Shown here piece after piece: positions 1 to 8,584 of a stretch of 64,000 nt of DNA; position 1 is the first letter of the stretch; each line of letters starts with the position of its first letter. The notes beneath the pieces were generated by a model. It worked only from the letters and a program-made list of their open reading frames with translations. It was not told where the DNA came from and made no database searches. This stretch comes from Phyllobacterium sp. OV277 (GTDB lineage: Bacteria > Pseudomonadota > Alphaproteobacteria > Rhizobiales > Rhizobiaceae): the NCBI RefSeq assembly GCF_900104355.1, contig NZ_FNIY01000005.1, positions 124,001 to 188,000 of the forward strand, given 5' to 3'. Both the position numbers and the translations under genes were made by a program.

Positions 1-1065
1 TTCAAGGGCATCGAAATGCGGGCGGTGGCTGATCTGAACAAGAAGGCGGCAGAGGCACGCGCCAAGGAATTTGGCGTCGAGGCCCGCAGCATCGATAAGC
101 TGCTGGCAAGCGATGACATCGACATCATCGTCAACTTGACTGTGCCGGACGCGCATTTCGATGTCTCGCAGCAGATCCTTTCAGCAGGTAAGCATCTCTA
201 TTCGGAGAAGCCGCTTACCCTGTCGCTCAAGGATGGCCTTGAGTTGCAGAAGCTCGCCAACAAGAAGGGCTTGAAGGCGGGCTGTGCGCCGGACACCTAT
301 CTCGGCGGTGCGCATCAGCTGGCACGCAAAGCGGTTGATGACGGCCAGATCGGCACAATCACATCTGGAACAGCCCATGTCATGAGCCATGGCATGGAAC
401 ACTGGCACCCAAACCCGGACTTCTTCTTCCGTCCGGGCGGCGGCCCGATCCTTGATCTTGGACCCTATTACATTGCCAATCTGGTCAATCTCATAGGGCC
501 GGTAAGACGGGTTGCTGCGCTGACTTCGATGGCGACACCGACGCGGACCATTTCCAGTGAACCGCGCAAAGGTGAAACCATTGCGGTGACAACGCCGACT
601 ACTATTCAGGCTCTGCTCGAATTCGACAGCGGCGCTTCGATCACGCTTTCGGCAAGCTGGGATGTCTGGGCTCATCATCATCCCAATATGGAGCTTTACG
701 GGACGGAAGGTTCATTGTTCCTTCCAGATCCAAACTTCTTTGGCGGCGATGTCAAACTGGCAAAGCCCGGCAAGAAGGCAAAATCGCTCAAGAGCTGGTC
801 GCATCCTTTTGGCATTCCGAACCAGAAGCATTCGGTTGGCATGATGGCCAATTACCGCACAGCTGGTCTTGCGGATATGGCAGCGGCGATACTTGAGGGC
901 CGTGATATCCGCTGCTCCATCGACCGGGCGCTGCACGGTGTCGATGTGATGGTTTCAATCCTGCGCTCCGGTGAGGAAAAGAAGTTCATCGATATCAAGA
1001 GCAGTTGTACGCGGCCCGAAGCGCTTGGGATCAAGGAAGCCAAATCCTTGCTCAGGAAGAAATAG
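1..1065 (+). CDS. Gfo/Idh/MocA family NAD(P)-dependent oxidoreductase (5' end outside window)
   Basis: The reading frame is open from base 1 (codons before the first ATG at 16 read F-K-G-I-E), so the true start and the GxGxxG part of the Rossmann fold lie upstream. What remains shows the rest of the NAD-binding fold with the EKP motif (SEKPLTLS, about residue 67 from the ATG) that is typical of the family. The C-terminal GFO_IDH_MocA domain follows, with the WHPNPDFFFRPGGGPILDLG stretch near the active site. Such enzymes oxidise or reduce sugars, inositols and related polyols. The substrate cannot be told from this fragment. It runs convergent to soxR and ends just before a strong hairpin. 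Confidence 0.9.
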   Translation, partial: FKGIEMRAVADLNKKAAEARAKEFGVEARSIDKLLASDDIDIIVNLTVPDAHFDVSQQILSAGKHLYSEKPLTLSLKDGLELQKLANKKGLKAGCAPDTYLGGAHQLARKAVDDGQIGTITSGTAHVMSHGMEHWHPNPDFFFRPGGGPILDLGPYYIANLVNLIGPVRRVAALTSMATPTRTISSEPRKGETIAVTTPTTIQALLEFDSGASITLSASWDVWAHHHPNMELYGTEGSLFLPDPNFFGGDVKLAKPGKKAKSLKSWSHPFGIPNQKHSVGMMANYRTAGLADMAAAILEGRDIRCSIDRALHGVDVMVSILRSGEEKKFIDIKSSCTRPEALGIKEAKSLLRKK

Positions 1066-1083
1066 CCTCCCAAGGCTGTTCAC

Positions 1084-1108
1084 CCCCTCTGCCCGGGCGG
1101 CAGAGGGG
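1084..1108. terminator. Hairpin between convergent genes
   Basis: A perfect 10-bp inverted repeat (CCCCTCTGCC at 1084-1093, GGCAGAGGGG at 1099-1108) with a 5-nt loop lies between the end of the oxidoreductase and the end of soxR. There is no long T run on either side, so it is either a weak intrinsic terminator or an RNA 3'-end stabiliser serving both genes. Confidence 0.6.
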
Positions 1109-1121
1109 CTTGGCTCGAATT

Positions 1122-1592
1122 TCAATCCGCATCCGCCACGGGGTCGAGCAATCTCGGTCCCGGCCCTTGCTCTGACAATTCATCCCACGGATTACGCAGT
1201 GGACAGTCCTGCATCGACAGGCAGCCACAACCGATACACGTATTCAATTGATCACGAAGACCAATCAGTTTGTTAATCCGGTCGTCCAGATCTTCTTTCC
1301 AGCCAGCCGAAAGCCGCCGCCAGTCAGCAGCAGTGGGCGTGCGTCCTTGTGGCAATGTCGATAGGGCTTCGGCTATCGAAGCGAGTGGTATGCCTGTCCG
1401 CTGCGCCACCTTAATAATAGCAACCCGGCGCAAGACCTCACGCGAATAGCGGCGCTGATTGCCGCGATTGCGTTCGCTTTGGATTAACCCCTTGTTTTCA
1501 TAGAAATGCAGTGTCGAAACCGCAACCCCGCTGCGCGCAGCTACCTCGCCGACCGTCAGCTGTCTGTGTCGCTCACTCGGTTTGATTGTCAT
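1122..1592 (-). CDS. soxR: Redox-sensitive MerR-family activator SoxR
   Basis: A 156-aa MerR-family regulator with an N-terminal winged helix-turn-helix ([20 protein letters not shown]), a dimerisation helix and the SoxR [2Fe-2S] signature [12 protein letters not shown]. From the ATG at 1592 the four cysteines fall at 119, 122, 124 and 130, the same numbering as E. coli SoxR. I prefer this ATG to the GTG at 1601 because AAGGTGGGAG sits directly before it. In most non-enteric bacteria SoxR senses redox-active metabolites and superoxide and controls a few efflux and redox genes. There is no soxS nearby, as expected outside enterics. A sox-box lies just upstream. Confidence 0.95.
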   Translation of the reverse strand: MTIKPSERHRQLTVGEVAARSGVAVSTLHFYENKGLIQSERNRGNQRRYSREVLRRVAIIKVAQRTGIPLASIAEALSTLPQGRTPTAADWRRLSAGWKEDLDDRINKLIGLRDQLNTCIGCGCLSMQDCPLRNPWDELSEQGPGPRLLDPVADAD

Positions 1593-1606
1593 GGCTCCCA
1601 CCTTAA

Positions 1607-1624
1607 CCTCAATATTACTTCAGG
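1607..1624. promoter_or_regulatory. SoxR box
   Basis: CCTCAATATTACTTCAGG matches the E. coli SoxR operator consensus (CCTCAAGTTAACTTGAGG) at 14 of 18 positions and keeps the dyad symmetry of the outer arms. It lies 14 bp upstream of the soxR start, so autoregulation is likely. It also lies in the intergenic region shared with the divergent ggt gene (ATG at 1742), which may therefore respond to SoxR too. Confidence 0.75.
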
Positions 1625-1741
1625 TTCATAGCGAACTGCGCGAACATTGTAAATTTGCGGGACATGTCGCATTTCTGGCTGGACATGCAGCGTCAGACCG
1701 GTTCCTCTAGCGATTCATAAATTGCCAGTAGGAGGAAGAGT

Positions 1742-3487
1742 ATGAAGACCCGTTTCACAACGGTGGTTTCTTTCACCGTTTCGCTCGCCCTGAGCACCAT
1801 CTCACCCAGTATTGTCATGGCAGCCTCGCCCGAACCGGCAAAAGCTGAGCATGGAATGGTTGTCACGGCCCAGCACCTTGCCACCCAGGCTGGTGTGGAC
1901 GTTCTGAAGAATGGCGGCAACGCAGTCGATGCCGCCGTGGCTGTTGGCTATGCCCTTGCGGTTGTCTATCCAACAGCCGGCAATGTCGGCGGCGGTGGCT
2001 TCATGACCATCCGCCTCAAGGACGGCAAGACCACCTTCCTCGATTTCCGCGAGCGGGCACCGCTCGCATCCACCAAGACAATGTATCTCGATGACAAGGG
2101 CAATATCGTCAAAGGTCTGAGCACGGATGGCTATCTTGCTGTCGGCGTACCCGGCTCCGTTGCCGGGTTTGAGCTGGCCCGAACAGAATATGGAACGAAA
2201 TCACGCGAAGAACTGATAGGCCCCGCCATTCGTCTGGCGCGGGATGGCTTCGAACTCGTTCAAGGCGATATCAATTCGTTGAAATCTGGCAATAAGAAGC
2301 TGGCCAAGGACCCTGCTGCCGCCGCCATCTTCCTCAAACCCGATGGCAAGCCCTATGTGGTTGGTGAAACGCTCGTCCAGACCGATCTCGCCGCTACACT
2401 TTCCGGTATCTCCGACAAGGGGCCGGATTCATTCTACAAAGGCGCGACGGCGGATGCCATTGCCAAGGCCAGTCAGGACAAGGGCGGCATCCTCACCAAA
2501 CAGGATTTAGAGCAGTATTCGGTGCGCGAACTGGAGCCGGTGAAGTGCAACTACCGCGGTTATGACATCGTCTCCTCGCCCCCACCCAGCTCCGGCGGCG
2601 TGATCATCTGTGAAATCCTGAACGTTCTGGAAGGCTATCCGCTTTCCTATCTTGGTTATGGATCAGCCGAAACGGTGCATGCCATGGTTGAAGCCATGCG
2701 CTATGCCTATGTCGATCGCAACTCAGCCCTTGGCGATCCGGACTTCGTCAACAATCCGGTCACGAAATTGCTCGACAAGGCCTATGCCAAGGAAATCCGT
2801 GACAAGATCAGCCCGTTCAAGGCTGGGGTTTCGAAAGACCTGATGCCCAAGGGCCTCGGCGAAAGCCACGAAACCACCCACTATTCGATTATCGACAATG
2901 ACGGCAATGCCGTTGCTGTCACTTACACGCTGAACGGCTCGTTCGGTGCCGGTGTTGTCGCTCCCGGAACCGGTATCCTTCTCAACAATGAGATGGATGA
3001 TTTCACCTCAAAGCCCGGCGTTCCCAATCTCTACGGTCTTGTCCAAGGTGAAGCCAATGCCATTGCGCCCAAGAAGACGCCGCTTTCTTCGATGAGCCCG
3101 ACGATCATTTCCAAGGACGGCAAGCCATTCATGGTCATCGGCAGCCCCGGCGGCTCGCGTATCATCACCATCACGCTGGAAGCGATCCTCAATGTGATCG
3201 ATCATGGCATGAACATTCAGGAAGCCATTGATGCACCACGCGTTCATCATCAGTGGTTGCCAGACAAAGTCTATATGGAACCCTATGCGCTATCAGCCGA
3301 TACGCAGAAGGTTTTGACTGAGATGGGACACGACGTGCAGATCGACAAGGATTGGTCGATCTGGGGTCAGGCCGCAGGCATACTCGTTGGCGGCGAAAGT
3401 CTTTCCGAGATCGCTAAGGGTGACGGCTCCCGTTACAACGGTGCCATCGACAGCCGCGCCAGCTCAGGCGAGGCAAAAGGCTACTAA
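1742..3487 (+). CDS. ggt: Gamma-glutamyltranspeptidase precursor
   Basis: A 581-aa periplasmic N-terminal-nucleophile hydrolase with a signal peptide (residues 1-28, ending VMAAS). The family transfers or hydrolyses the gamma-glutamyl group of glutathione. The autocatalytic cleavage site and nucleophile sit in HETTHYS, with Thr378 as the likely nucleophile, and the substrate-binding arginine region DFRERAP is at 101-107. The NGSFGAG and GSPGGS segments of the small subunit are intact, and the length is normal. A strong AGGAGG lies 6 bp before the ATG. It is divergent from soxR across a 149-bp region containing a SoxR box, which fits glutathione turnover under redox stress. It ends at a strong terminator. 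Confidence 0.95.
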   Translation: MKTRFTTVVSFTVSLALSTISPSIVMAASPEPAKAEHGMVVTAQHLATQAGVDVLKNGGNAVDAAVAVGYALAVVYPTAGNVGGGGFMTIRLKDGKTTFLDFRERAPLASTKTMYLDDKGNIVKGLSTDGYLAVGVPGSVAGFELARTEYGTKSREELIGPAIRLARDGFELVQGDINSLKSGNKKLAKDPAAAAIFLKPDGKPYVVGETLVQTDLAATLSGISDKGPDSFYKGATADAIAKASQDKGGILTKQDLEQYSVRELEPVKCNYRGYDIVSSPPPSSGGVIICEILNVLEGYPLSYLGYGSAETVHAMVEAMRYAYVDRNSALGDPDFVNNPVTKLLDKAYAKEIRDKISPFKAGVSKDLMPKGLGESHETTHYSIIDNDGNAVAVTYTLNGSFGAGVVAPGTGILLNNEMDDFTSKPGVPNLYGLVQGEANAIAPKKTPLSSMSPTIISKDGKPFMVIGSPGGSRIITITLEAILNVIDHGMNIQEAIDAPRVHHQWLPDKVYMEPYALSADTQKVLTEMGHDVQIDKDWSIWGQAAGILVGGESLSEIAKGDGSRYNGAIDSRASSGEAKGY

Positions 3488-3496
3488 AATAATTGA

Positions 3497-3528
3497 AGAG
3501 GCTGGCATTGTTGCCAGCCTCTCTTTTT
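3497..3528. terminator. Rho-independent terminator
   Basis: An 11-bp perfect stem (AGAGGCTGGCA at 3497-3507, TGCCAGCCTCT at 3512-3522) with a TTGT loop is followed by CTTTTT on the plus strand. On the minus strand it is followed by an A/T-rich tract, so it probably serves both ggt and the convergent aminotransferase. Confidence 0.9.
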
Positions 3529-4703
3529 CACAGACTGAAAATGGCCATCCGGCTGCGCAACTGACGGATCGTCGCTGCATCCGCATTGGCAAAAGCAAAG
3601 CGCAGAAACCGCGTATGACCAGCGCCGAAATATTCGCCGGGAATTGCCAGAATGCCCGCTTTTTTGGCCAGTTGTTCGGCCACTTCCACCGACGTTTTAT
3701 CCGCAAAAGGATGGCGGACGAAAGCAAAGTAAGCGCCAATAGCGGCCAACTGCCAACCACCGAGATCGGTCATCGTTTCGCGCAGGGCATTGGCCCGTGT
3801 CTCGATTTCGAGCCGATTGCCAGCGCGCCAATCAGTCAACGCCGGAAGTGCCCGCGCCACAGCGATTTGCGGTGCGCGTGGTGCACAGATTTGCAGATTG
3901 TCCATGATCTTGGCGATCTCGGTGACAACAGCTTCGCCAGCCGTTATTGCTCCGAGCCTATGTCCGGGAATGCAGAAGGATTTGGAAAAGCTGTAAAGCT
4001 GGATCAGATTGTCTTCCCAGCCTGATACATTGAAAAGACCGTGCGGCGCACCCGTGCCCTCAGCCAGAAAGTCGCGATAGGTTTCATCCAGAATGAGCCA
4101 GATGCCACGCTTCGTGCAGACGTCGAAAATCGCCTTGAGCCGCTCGGGGGAATACACCGCGCCTGTTGGATTGTTGGGTGTTACCAGGGCCAAAGCCCGC
4201 ACGCCCGGCACCAATGCTTCTTCCACGGCTTCCACTGTTGGCACGAAGCCATGTTCCGAACCGCAGCCGACAAAGCCTGTTTTGATGCCAAGCATCGATA
4301 GCGTCGTCTCATGATTGAAGTAGAATGGATCCGTGACAAGCACCGTCTCACCCGCTTCCGCCACGACCATCGCAGCGCAGATAAAGGCCTGATTGCAGCC
4401 TGACGTGATGTGGACGTTCTGGCCACCAATTTTCGAGCCATAAAGCTCCGACATGTGCGTAGCATAGGCATCACGCAGAACCGTTTCACCCTCGATCGGC
4501 CCGTAATTGGCGAAAGCAACCGAGGACGCCGCCTCACCCAGCCAGCGCAACATGTCGGGATGCGGCGGATAGCCGGGAACCGCCTGCGACAGGTCGATCA
4601 ATGGTCCATGGCCGCCCGTATAGGACTTGCCCCATGCCTGCACGGCCGGAATCGGCGGCGGCGACAAGCGGGTTACGAGCGAGTTCAGCAGAGCAGCGGT
4701 CAT
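3528..4703 (-). CDS. PLP-dependent class I/II aminotransferase
   Basis: A 391-aa fold-type I aminotransferase. TPNNPTG (175-181), DETYRDF (206-212) and the Schiff-base lysine in YSFSKSFCIPGHRLG (Lys241) are all present. The family moves amino groups between amino acids and 2-oxo acids; the substrate is not evident. The GHRLG arginine resembles the phosphate- or carboxylate-anchoring region of aspartate/aromatic aminotransferases. A LysR gene of the GcvA type ends 11 bp upstream of its start on the same strand, so the two probably form a unit and the regulator may control the aminotransferase. Confidence 0.85.
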   Translation of the reverse strand: MTAALLNSLVTRLSPPPIPAVQAWGKSYTGGHGPLIDLSQAVPGYPPHPDMLRWLGEAASSVAFANYGPIEGETVLRDAYATHMSELYGSKIGGQNVHITSGCNQAFICAAMVVAEAGETVLVTDPFYFNHETTLSMLGIKTGFVGCGSEHGFVPTVEAVEEALVPGVRALALVTPNNPTGAVYSPERLKAIFDVCTKRGIWLILDETYRDFLAEGTGAPHGLFNVSGWEDNLIQLYSFSKSFCIPGHRLGAITAGEAVVTEIAKIMDNLQICAPRAPQIAVARALPALTDWRAGNRLEIETRANALRETMTDLGGWQLAAIGAYFAFVRHPFADKTSVEVAEQLAKKAGILAIPGEYFGAGHTRFLRFAFANADAATIRQLRSRMAIFSL

Positions 4704-4714
4704 GGATGATGGTC

Positions 4715-5761
4715 CTATCGGATATCGGTCTTGGCCCGGCGCTTTTGCGTGCGGTCAAGCCGTTTGGGCCGTGTTGTGGGAATGGATGGTGGCGCCGTCA
4801 ACCGTTCGGGCGCGCTTATTTTGCCGTTGCGCCGACGGATGATACGGCGCGCCGAGGTCTGCGGTTCAGTGATCGTTTCGGACTCAAGTGAGGCAAAGAG
4901 CCAGTCGATAAACACCCTGACGATGGGCGCGTTGCGCACCTCGTTACGACAGGCGACATAGAAAGCATCATTAGCGGGAACGGTCAGATCGAAGGGAACG
5001 ATGAGTTCACCTTTGGCAATCAGATTGCTCGCGGTGATCGTATCGCCAAGCGAAACACCCTGACCATATAGCGCTGCTTCCGTGGACAGCCGCGCATCGC
5101 TCATGAAATGCTGGGCACCGCGCGCGAGATCAGTGGCATCGGCAGCCGCCAGCCATGTATTCCACTCGCGCCCGTCATCACCATGCAGGAGAACATGATT
5201 GCGCAGGTCACGCACCGAGCGCAGTGGCCGGCTGTTAAGCAGTGTGGGACTGGCCACTGGAAAGAGTTTCAGTGTGCTCCACAGACGCGACCAGCAATCG
5301 GTCCATTTGCCATCGCCATAGAGCACGCAGACATCTACATCCGGCGATTGGAGATGATGCGCCTCGTTCGTGGCGTTCAACGTCAATCTGATATCCGGAT
5401 ATTGCTCGGTGAACTGGTTCAAACGGGGAATGAGCCACAGCGAAAGCAGCGCGGGCACGCAGGTAACAGTCAGTTCGCCCTTCGTCGTCGGGCGCTTCAT
5501 CAAGGCCGTTGCTGTCGCAATATCCTCAAACGCCTTGGATACTGTTGGCAAGAGCAAAGCCCCCTGCGCCGTCAGTTTCAACCGCTGCGCACCACGTTCG
5601 AACAGTTGCACGTCAAGCGTTGTTTCCAGTGCCTTGATCTGGTGGCTGATGGCGCCGTGGGTGACATTGAGTTCCCGGGCTGCCGCAGTCACGGAGCCAT
5701 GCCGCGCCGTCGCTTCGAAGGCGCGCAAGGGATTCAGCGGAGGCAACCGGCCAAGTGTCAT
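4715..5761 (-). CDS. LysR-family transcriptional regulator (GcvA-like)
   Basis: A 348-aa LysR protein with an N-terminal winged HTH (LNPLRAFEATARHGSVTAAARELNVT) and a periplasmic-binding-like effector domain. The NPLRAFEA start and HGAISHQIKALE are typical of the GcvA/TrpI-like branch. I chose the ATG at 5761, preceded at 6 bp by GGAG, over the TTG at 5773. About 50 residues after the effector domain are basic and low-complexity (RRIIRRRNGK onwards), an unusual tail for the family. It is divergent from the long ureohydrolase operon, with a 17-bp perfect palindrome between them, so it may regulate that operon, the downstream aminotransferase, or both. Confidence 0.85.
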   Translation of the reverse strand: MTLGRLPPLNPLRAFEATARHGSVTAAARELNVTHGAISHQIKALETTLDVQLFERGAQRLKLTAQGALLLPTVSKAFEDIATATALMKRPTTKGELTVTCVPALLSLWLIPRLNQFTEQYPDIRLTLNATNEAHHLQSPDVDVCVLYGDGKWTDCWSRLWSTLKLFPVASPTLLNSRPLRSVRDLRNHVLLHGDDGREWNTWLAAADATDLARGAQHFMSDARLSTEAALYGQGVSLGDTITASNLIAKGELIVPFDLTVPANDAFYVACRNEVRNAPIVRVFIDWLFASLESETITEPQTSARRIIRRRNGKISAPERLTAPPSIPTTRPKRLDRTQKRRAKTDIR

Positions 5762-5797
5762 AGGAGACTCCAATAGACATCAAACGCCCATTTGTCA

Positions 5798-5814
5798 TGT
5801 GAGATTTTCTCACA
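5798..5814. promoter_or_regulatory. 17-bp perfect palindrome, candidate LysR operator
   Basis: TGTGAGA (5798-5804), three T, then TCTCACA (5808-5814). It lies 37 bp upstream of the LysR start and about 170 bp before the divergent ureohydrolase gene. Position and symmetry fit an operator for the adjacent LysR protein. The remaining bases up to 5983 form a long leader for the ureohydrolase operon with no clear small gene. Confidence 0.5.
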
Positions 5815-5983
5815 CAAAACCCTATAACAATGTCAATTGCTTTTCTATCGCTTTTGTATCGATAATGCCGGGAGCAGAGGCGAAAAGCCCAGGGGAACAG
5901 ACAGACGCGGAGCAGATTGGAAAGCTCGAATGGGCCAATCCGCACCTTATGTCCCCTCGGCTTTCAGATAGCGGGATAGCGTC

Positions 5984-7048
5984 ATGGTACCATGGGATGA
6001 GAAAAAGCTGAGTGATCTTCGCGCCAAATACGGCGAAAGCCATGGCGGCGAATTGTTTGACCCGACCTTTCGCAAAGTCGCAGACAAGATTTTCTCCAAG
6101 AGCGGCACACGACTTGCTCCCTATGCGGGCGTGCCGACGTTTCTGACTGCGCCTTACATGCCGGTTGATGCGGCGGCTCCCGATTTTGGAAATCTGCAGG
6201 TTGCTATTGTCGGCGTACCGATGGATCTCGGCGTTACCAACCGCCCCGGCTCGCGTTTTGGCCCACGGGCGCTGCGCACCATTGAGCGCATTGGCCCCTA
6301 CAATCACGTACTTGAATGCGCGCCTGTCTTCGATCTGCGTGTTGCCGATATTGGCGATGTACCCTTTGCCAGCCGTTACCGACTGGAACAAAGCCATGAC
6401 GATATCGAGCGCCGTTTCAACCAGATCGTCGACGCGGGCGTTGTACCCCTTGCCGTTGGCGGCGATCATTCGATCACCCATCCAATTCTCAAGGCGGTCG
6501 GTAAAAAGCGTCCGGTTGGCATGATCCACATCGATGCCCATTGCGATACCGGCGGTGCCTTCGACCAGACAAAGTTCCACCACGGCGGACCGTTCCGTAA
6601 TGCGGTACTCGACGGCGTTCTTGACCCTACCCGCACAATCCAGATCGGCATCCGTGGGTCGGCGGAATATCTGTGGGAGTTCTCATACGAGTCCGGCATG
6701 ACCGTCATCCATGCCGAAGAGGTCACTGGCCTCGGCATGCCCGCAATCATTGAGAAAGCCCGCAAGATTATCGGGGATGGCCCGACATATCTGTCCTTTG
6801 ATATCGACAGTGTTGATCCAAGCTTTGCGCCGGGCACCGGTACGCCCGAAGTAGGCGGTCTGACCACGCGCGAAGTGCTGGAACTGATCCGTGGTCTCAA
6901 GGGTATCAACATTGTCGGCGGCGATGTGGTGGAAGTTGCCCCGCAATATGATGCAACGGCCAACACAGCCCATGCGGGCGCACAGGTGCTCTTCGAGATC
7001 CTGAGCCTGATGGTATTCAGCCCGTTTGTAACAGGCAAACGCGACTGA
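5984..7048 (+). CDS. Agmatinase-like ureohydrolase (arginase family)
   Basis: A 354-aa binuclear manganese ureohydrolase. The metal-binding motifs are complete: GGDHSITHP, HIDAHCDTG and SFDIDSVDPSFAPGTGTPE. Family members release urea from agmatine, guanidinobutyrate, guanidinopropionate or related guanidino compounds, and sequence alone does not separate these. It opens a ten-gene co-directional operon with two ABC importers, a nitrilase and an FAD amine oxidase. That context argues for catabolism of an imported guanidino compound. The N-terminus has about 60 residues before the catalytic core, slightly long for SpeB. Confidence 0.85.
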   Translation: MVPWDEKKLSDLRAKYGESHGGELFDPTFRKVADKIFSKSGTRLAPYAGVPTFLTAPYMPVDAAAPDFGNLQVAIVGVPMDLGVTNRPGSRFGPRALRTIERIGPYNHVLECAPVFDLRVADIGDVPFASRYRLEQSHDDIERRFNQIVDAGVVPLAVGGDHSITHPILKAVGKKRPVGMIHIDAHCDTGGAFDQTKFHHGGPFRNAVLDGVLDPTRTIQIGIRGSAEYLWEFSYESGMTVIHAEEVTGLGMPAIIEKARKIIGDGPTYLSFDIDSVDPSFAPGTGTPEVGGLTTREVLELIRGLKGINIVGGDVVEVAPQYDATANTAHAGAQVLFEILSLMVFSPFVTGKRD

Positions 7049-7117
7049 TCCTTACACCTGACAAACGGTGCGGCGAGAACACCCTGCACCGTCAAACAAT
7101 AACAAATGGGGACCGAC

Positions 7118-7912
7118 ATGACATTCAGAACTACGCTCAAATTATCCGTTGCCGCACTTCTGCTATTGGGCGGAGCCACCGTCGGCGCCCGCGCCGATGC
7201 CATCGACGACATCACCAAGGCGGGGGTTCTCAATGTTGGCGTCTTCGCTGACTTTCCACCCTTTTCCTCGGCCAGCGCCGATATGAGCCTCAAGGGTTAT
7301 GATATCGATGTGGCGCAGGCTCTTGCTGATGCATTGAAGGTGAAGCTCAAGACCGTCAGCGTCACCGGCCAGAACCGTATTCCGTATCTTACCGAACATC
7401 GCGTCGATCTGCTGATGAGCGTCGGTTATAGCAAGGAACGCGAACAGGTCATTGATTTTGCTGCACGCTATGCGCCCTATTACATCGCGGTCATTGGCCC
7501 AAAGGCGCTTGCAGTGAAAGGCAAGGATGACCTTGCAGGCAAGAGCATCGCAGTCAATCGCGGCACACTCGAAGACACGTCCTTGACGGCTGCTGCTCCG
7601 GCCTCCGCCGATGTAAAACGCTTTGACAATTATAACGCCGTCATTCAGGCCTTTATCTCGGGCCAGACCCAGCTCATGGTGGTCGGCAACGATGTGGGCG
7701 CGCAGGTTCTTGCCCGTCAGGAAGCACTTGCGCCGGAGCAGAAATTCCAGCTTCTGACCTCGCCATCGCATATCGCCCTCAACAAGAAAGAAGACCGGCT
7801 CAAGCAGGCGATCAACGATGCCGTTGCCAAGATGCTTAGCGATGGTTCTTTGAACAAAAGCTCCGAAGCATGGCTCAAGACACCGCTCAATCCCGCAAAC
7901 CTCAAGGATTAA
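7118..7912 (+). CDS. Polar amino acid-type ABC transporter substrate-binding protein
   Basis: A family-3 (HisJ/ArtJ-like) periplasmic binding protein with a signal peptide (KLSVAALLLLGGATVGARADA). GVLNVGVFADFPPFSS, the usual N-terminal lobe start, follows, then GYDIDVAQALADAL. The ATG at 7118 is preferred to that at 7106 because GGGGA (7108-7112) is correctly spaced from it. It delivers a small amino compound to the two permeases directly downstream. Confidence 0.9.
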   Translation: MTFRTTLKLSVAALLLLGGATVGARADAIDDITKAGVLNVGVFADFPPFSSASADMSLKGYDIDVAQALADALKVKLKTVSVTGQNRIPYLTEHRVDLLMSVGYSKEREQVIDFAARYAPYYIAVIGPKALAVKGKDDLAGKSIAVNRGTLEDTSLTAAAPASADVKRFDNYNAVIQAFISGQTQLMVVGNDVGAQVLARQEALAPEQKFQLLTSPSHIALNKKEDRLKQAINDAVAKMLSDGSLNKSSEAWLKTPLNPANLKD

Positions 7913-7915
7913 CAG

Positions 7916-8584
7916 GTGGGCTATGCGCTCGATTTCGGCTGGCTGAATGATGCGATCGGCATGATCGCCAGCGGCGCGGGCATGACGGTTTTCCTGATCG
8001 TCGTGACCTCCGTTGCTGGCACGGTGCTGAGCATCTTCGGTGCCATCGGGCGCCGCAGCCGTCATGCGATCCTGCGTAAGCTCGTTGCGGGTTATGTCGA
8101 ACTGATCCGCAACACGCCATTTCTGGTGCAGCTGTTCTTCATCTTCTTCGGGCTGCCGCGTTTCGGCATCCGCCTTGATCCGGTGACGGCGGCGATCCTT
8201 GCCATGACCCTGAATATGGCGGCTTACAGCACCGAGATCGTTGGTGCTGGTCTGGACGCCGTGCCGAAAGGGCAGACCGAAGCGGCGAAGGCACTCGGTC
8301 TCCATCCAAGAATCATCTTCATCAAAGTCATCCTGCCGCAGGCGCTCAAGGTCATCTTCCCCGCTCTGACCAGCCAGATCATCATCATGATGCTCGAATC
8401 CGCAGTGGTGTCGCAGATCGCCGTGCGGGAATTGACCTATGAGGCAGATATGCTTCAGGCGCGCACATTCCGTGCCTTCGAGACCTACTTTATCGTGACC
8501 CTCGTTTATCTCGGGCTTAGTATCGGACTGCGCAGACTGCTTTATGCGGTTGGACGCCGGTCGATTGCCGGAGGTATGGCATGA
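7916..8584 (+). CDS. Amino acid ABC transporter permease (HisM/GlnP-like), first of pair
   Basis: A 222-aa inner-membrane permease with several transmembrane helices. It carries the ELIRNTPFLVQLFFIFFGLP segment and the EAA loop (TEAAKALGLHPRIIFIKVILPQALK) that docks an ATPase. It starts at a GTG 3 bp after the binding-protein gene and overlaps the next permease by ATGA. No ATPase of the HisP/GlnQ type is encoded next to the pair. Confidence 0.9.
   Translation: MGYALDFGWLNDAIGMIASGAGMTVFLIVVTSVAGTVLSIFGAIGRRSRHAILRKLVAGYVELIRNTPFLVQLFFIFFGLPRFGIRLDPVTAAILAMTLNMAAYSTEIVGAGLDAVPKGQTEAAKALGLHPRIIFIKVILPQALKVIFPALTSQIIIMMLESAVVSQIAVRELTYEADMLQARTFRAFETYFIVTLVYLGLSIGLRRLLYAVGRRSIAGGMA

Noticed and set aside
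3387-4025. 212-codon plus-strand frame after ggt
   Set aside because: It crosses a strong terminator and runs antisense to the aminotransferase.
5822-6583. 253-codon minus-strand frame over the ureohydrolase start
   Set aside because: Covers the metal motifs of the ureohydrolase in antisense; no independent support.
7163-8305. 380-codon open frame on the minus strand
   Set aside because: It lies entirely opposite the binding-protein and permease genes, which have family motifs in the plus frame. It has no recognisable domain and is a codon-bias shadow.
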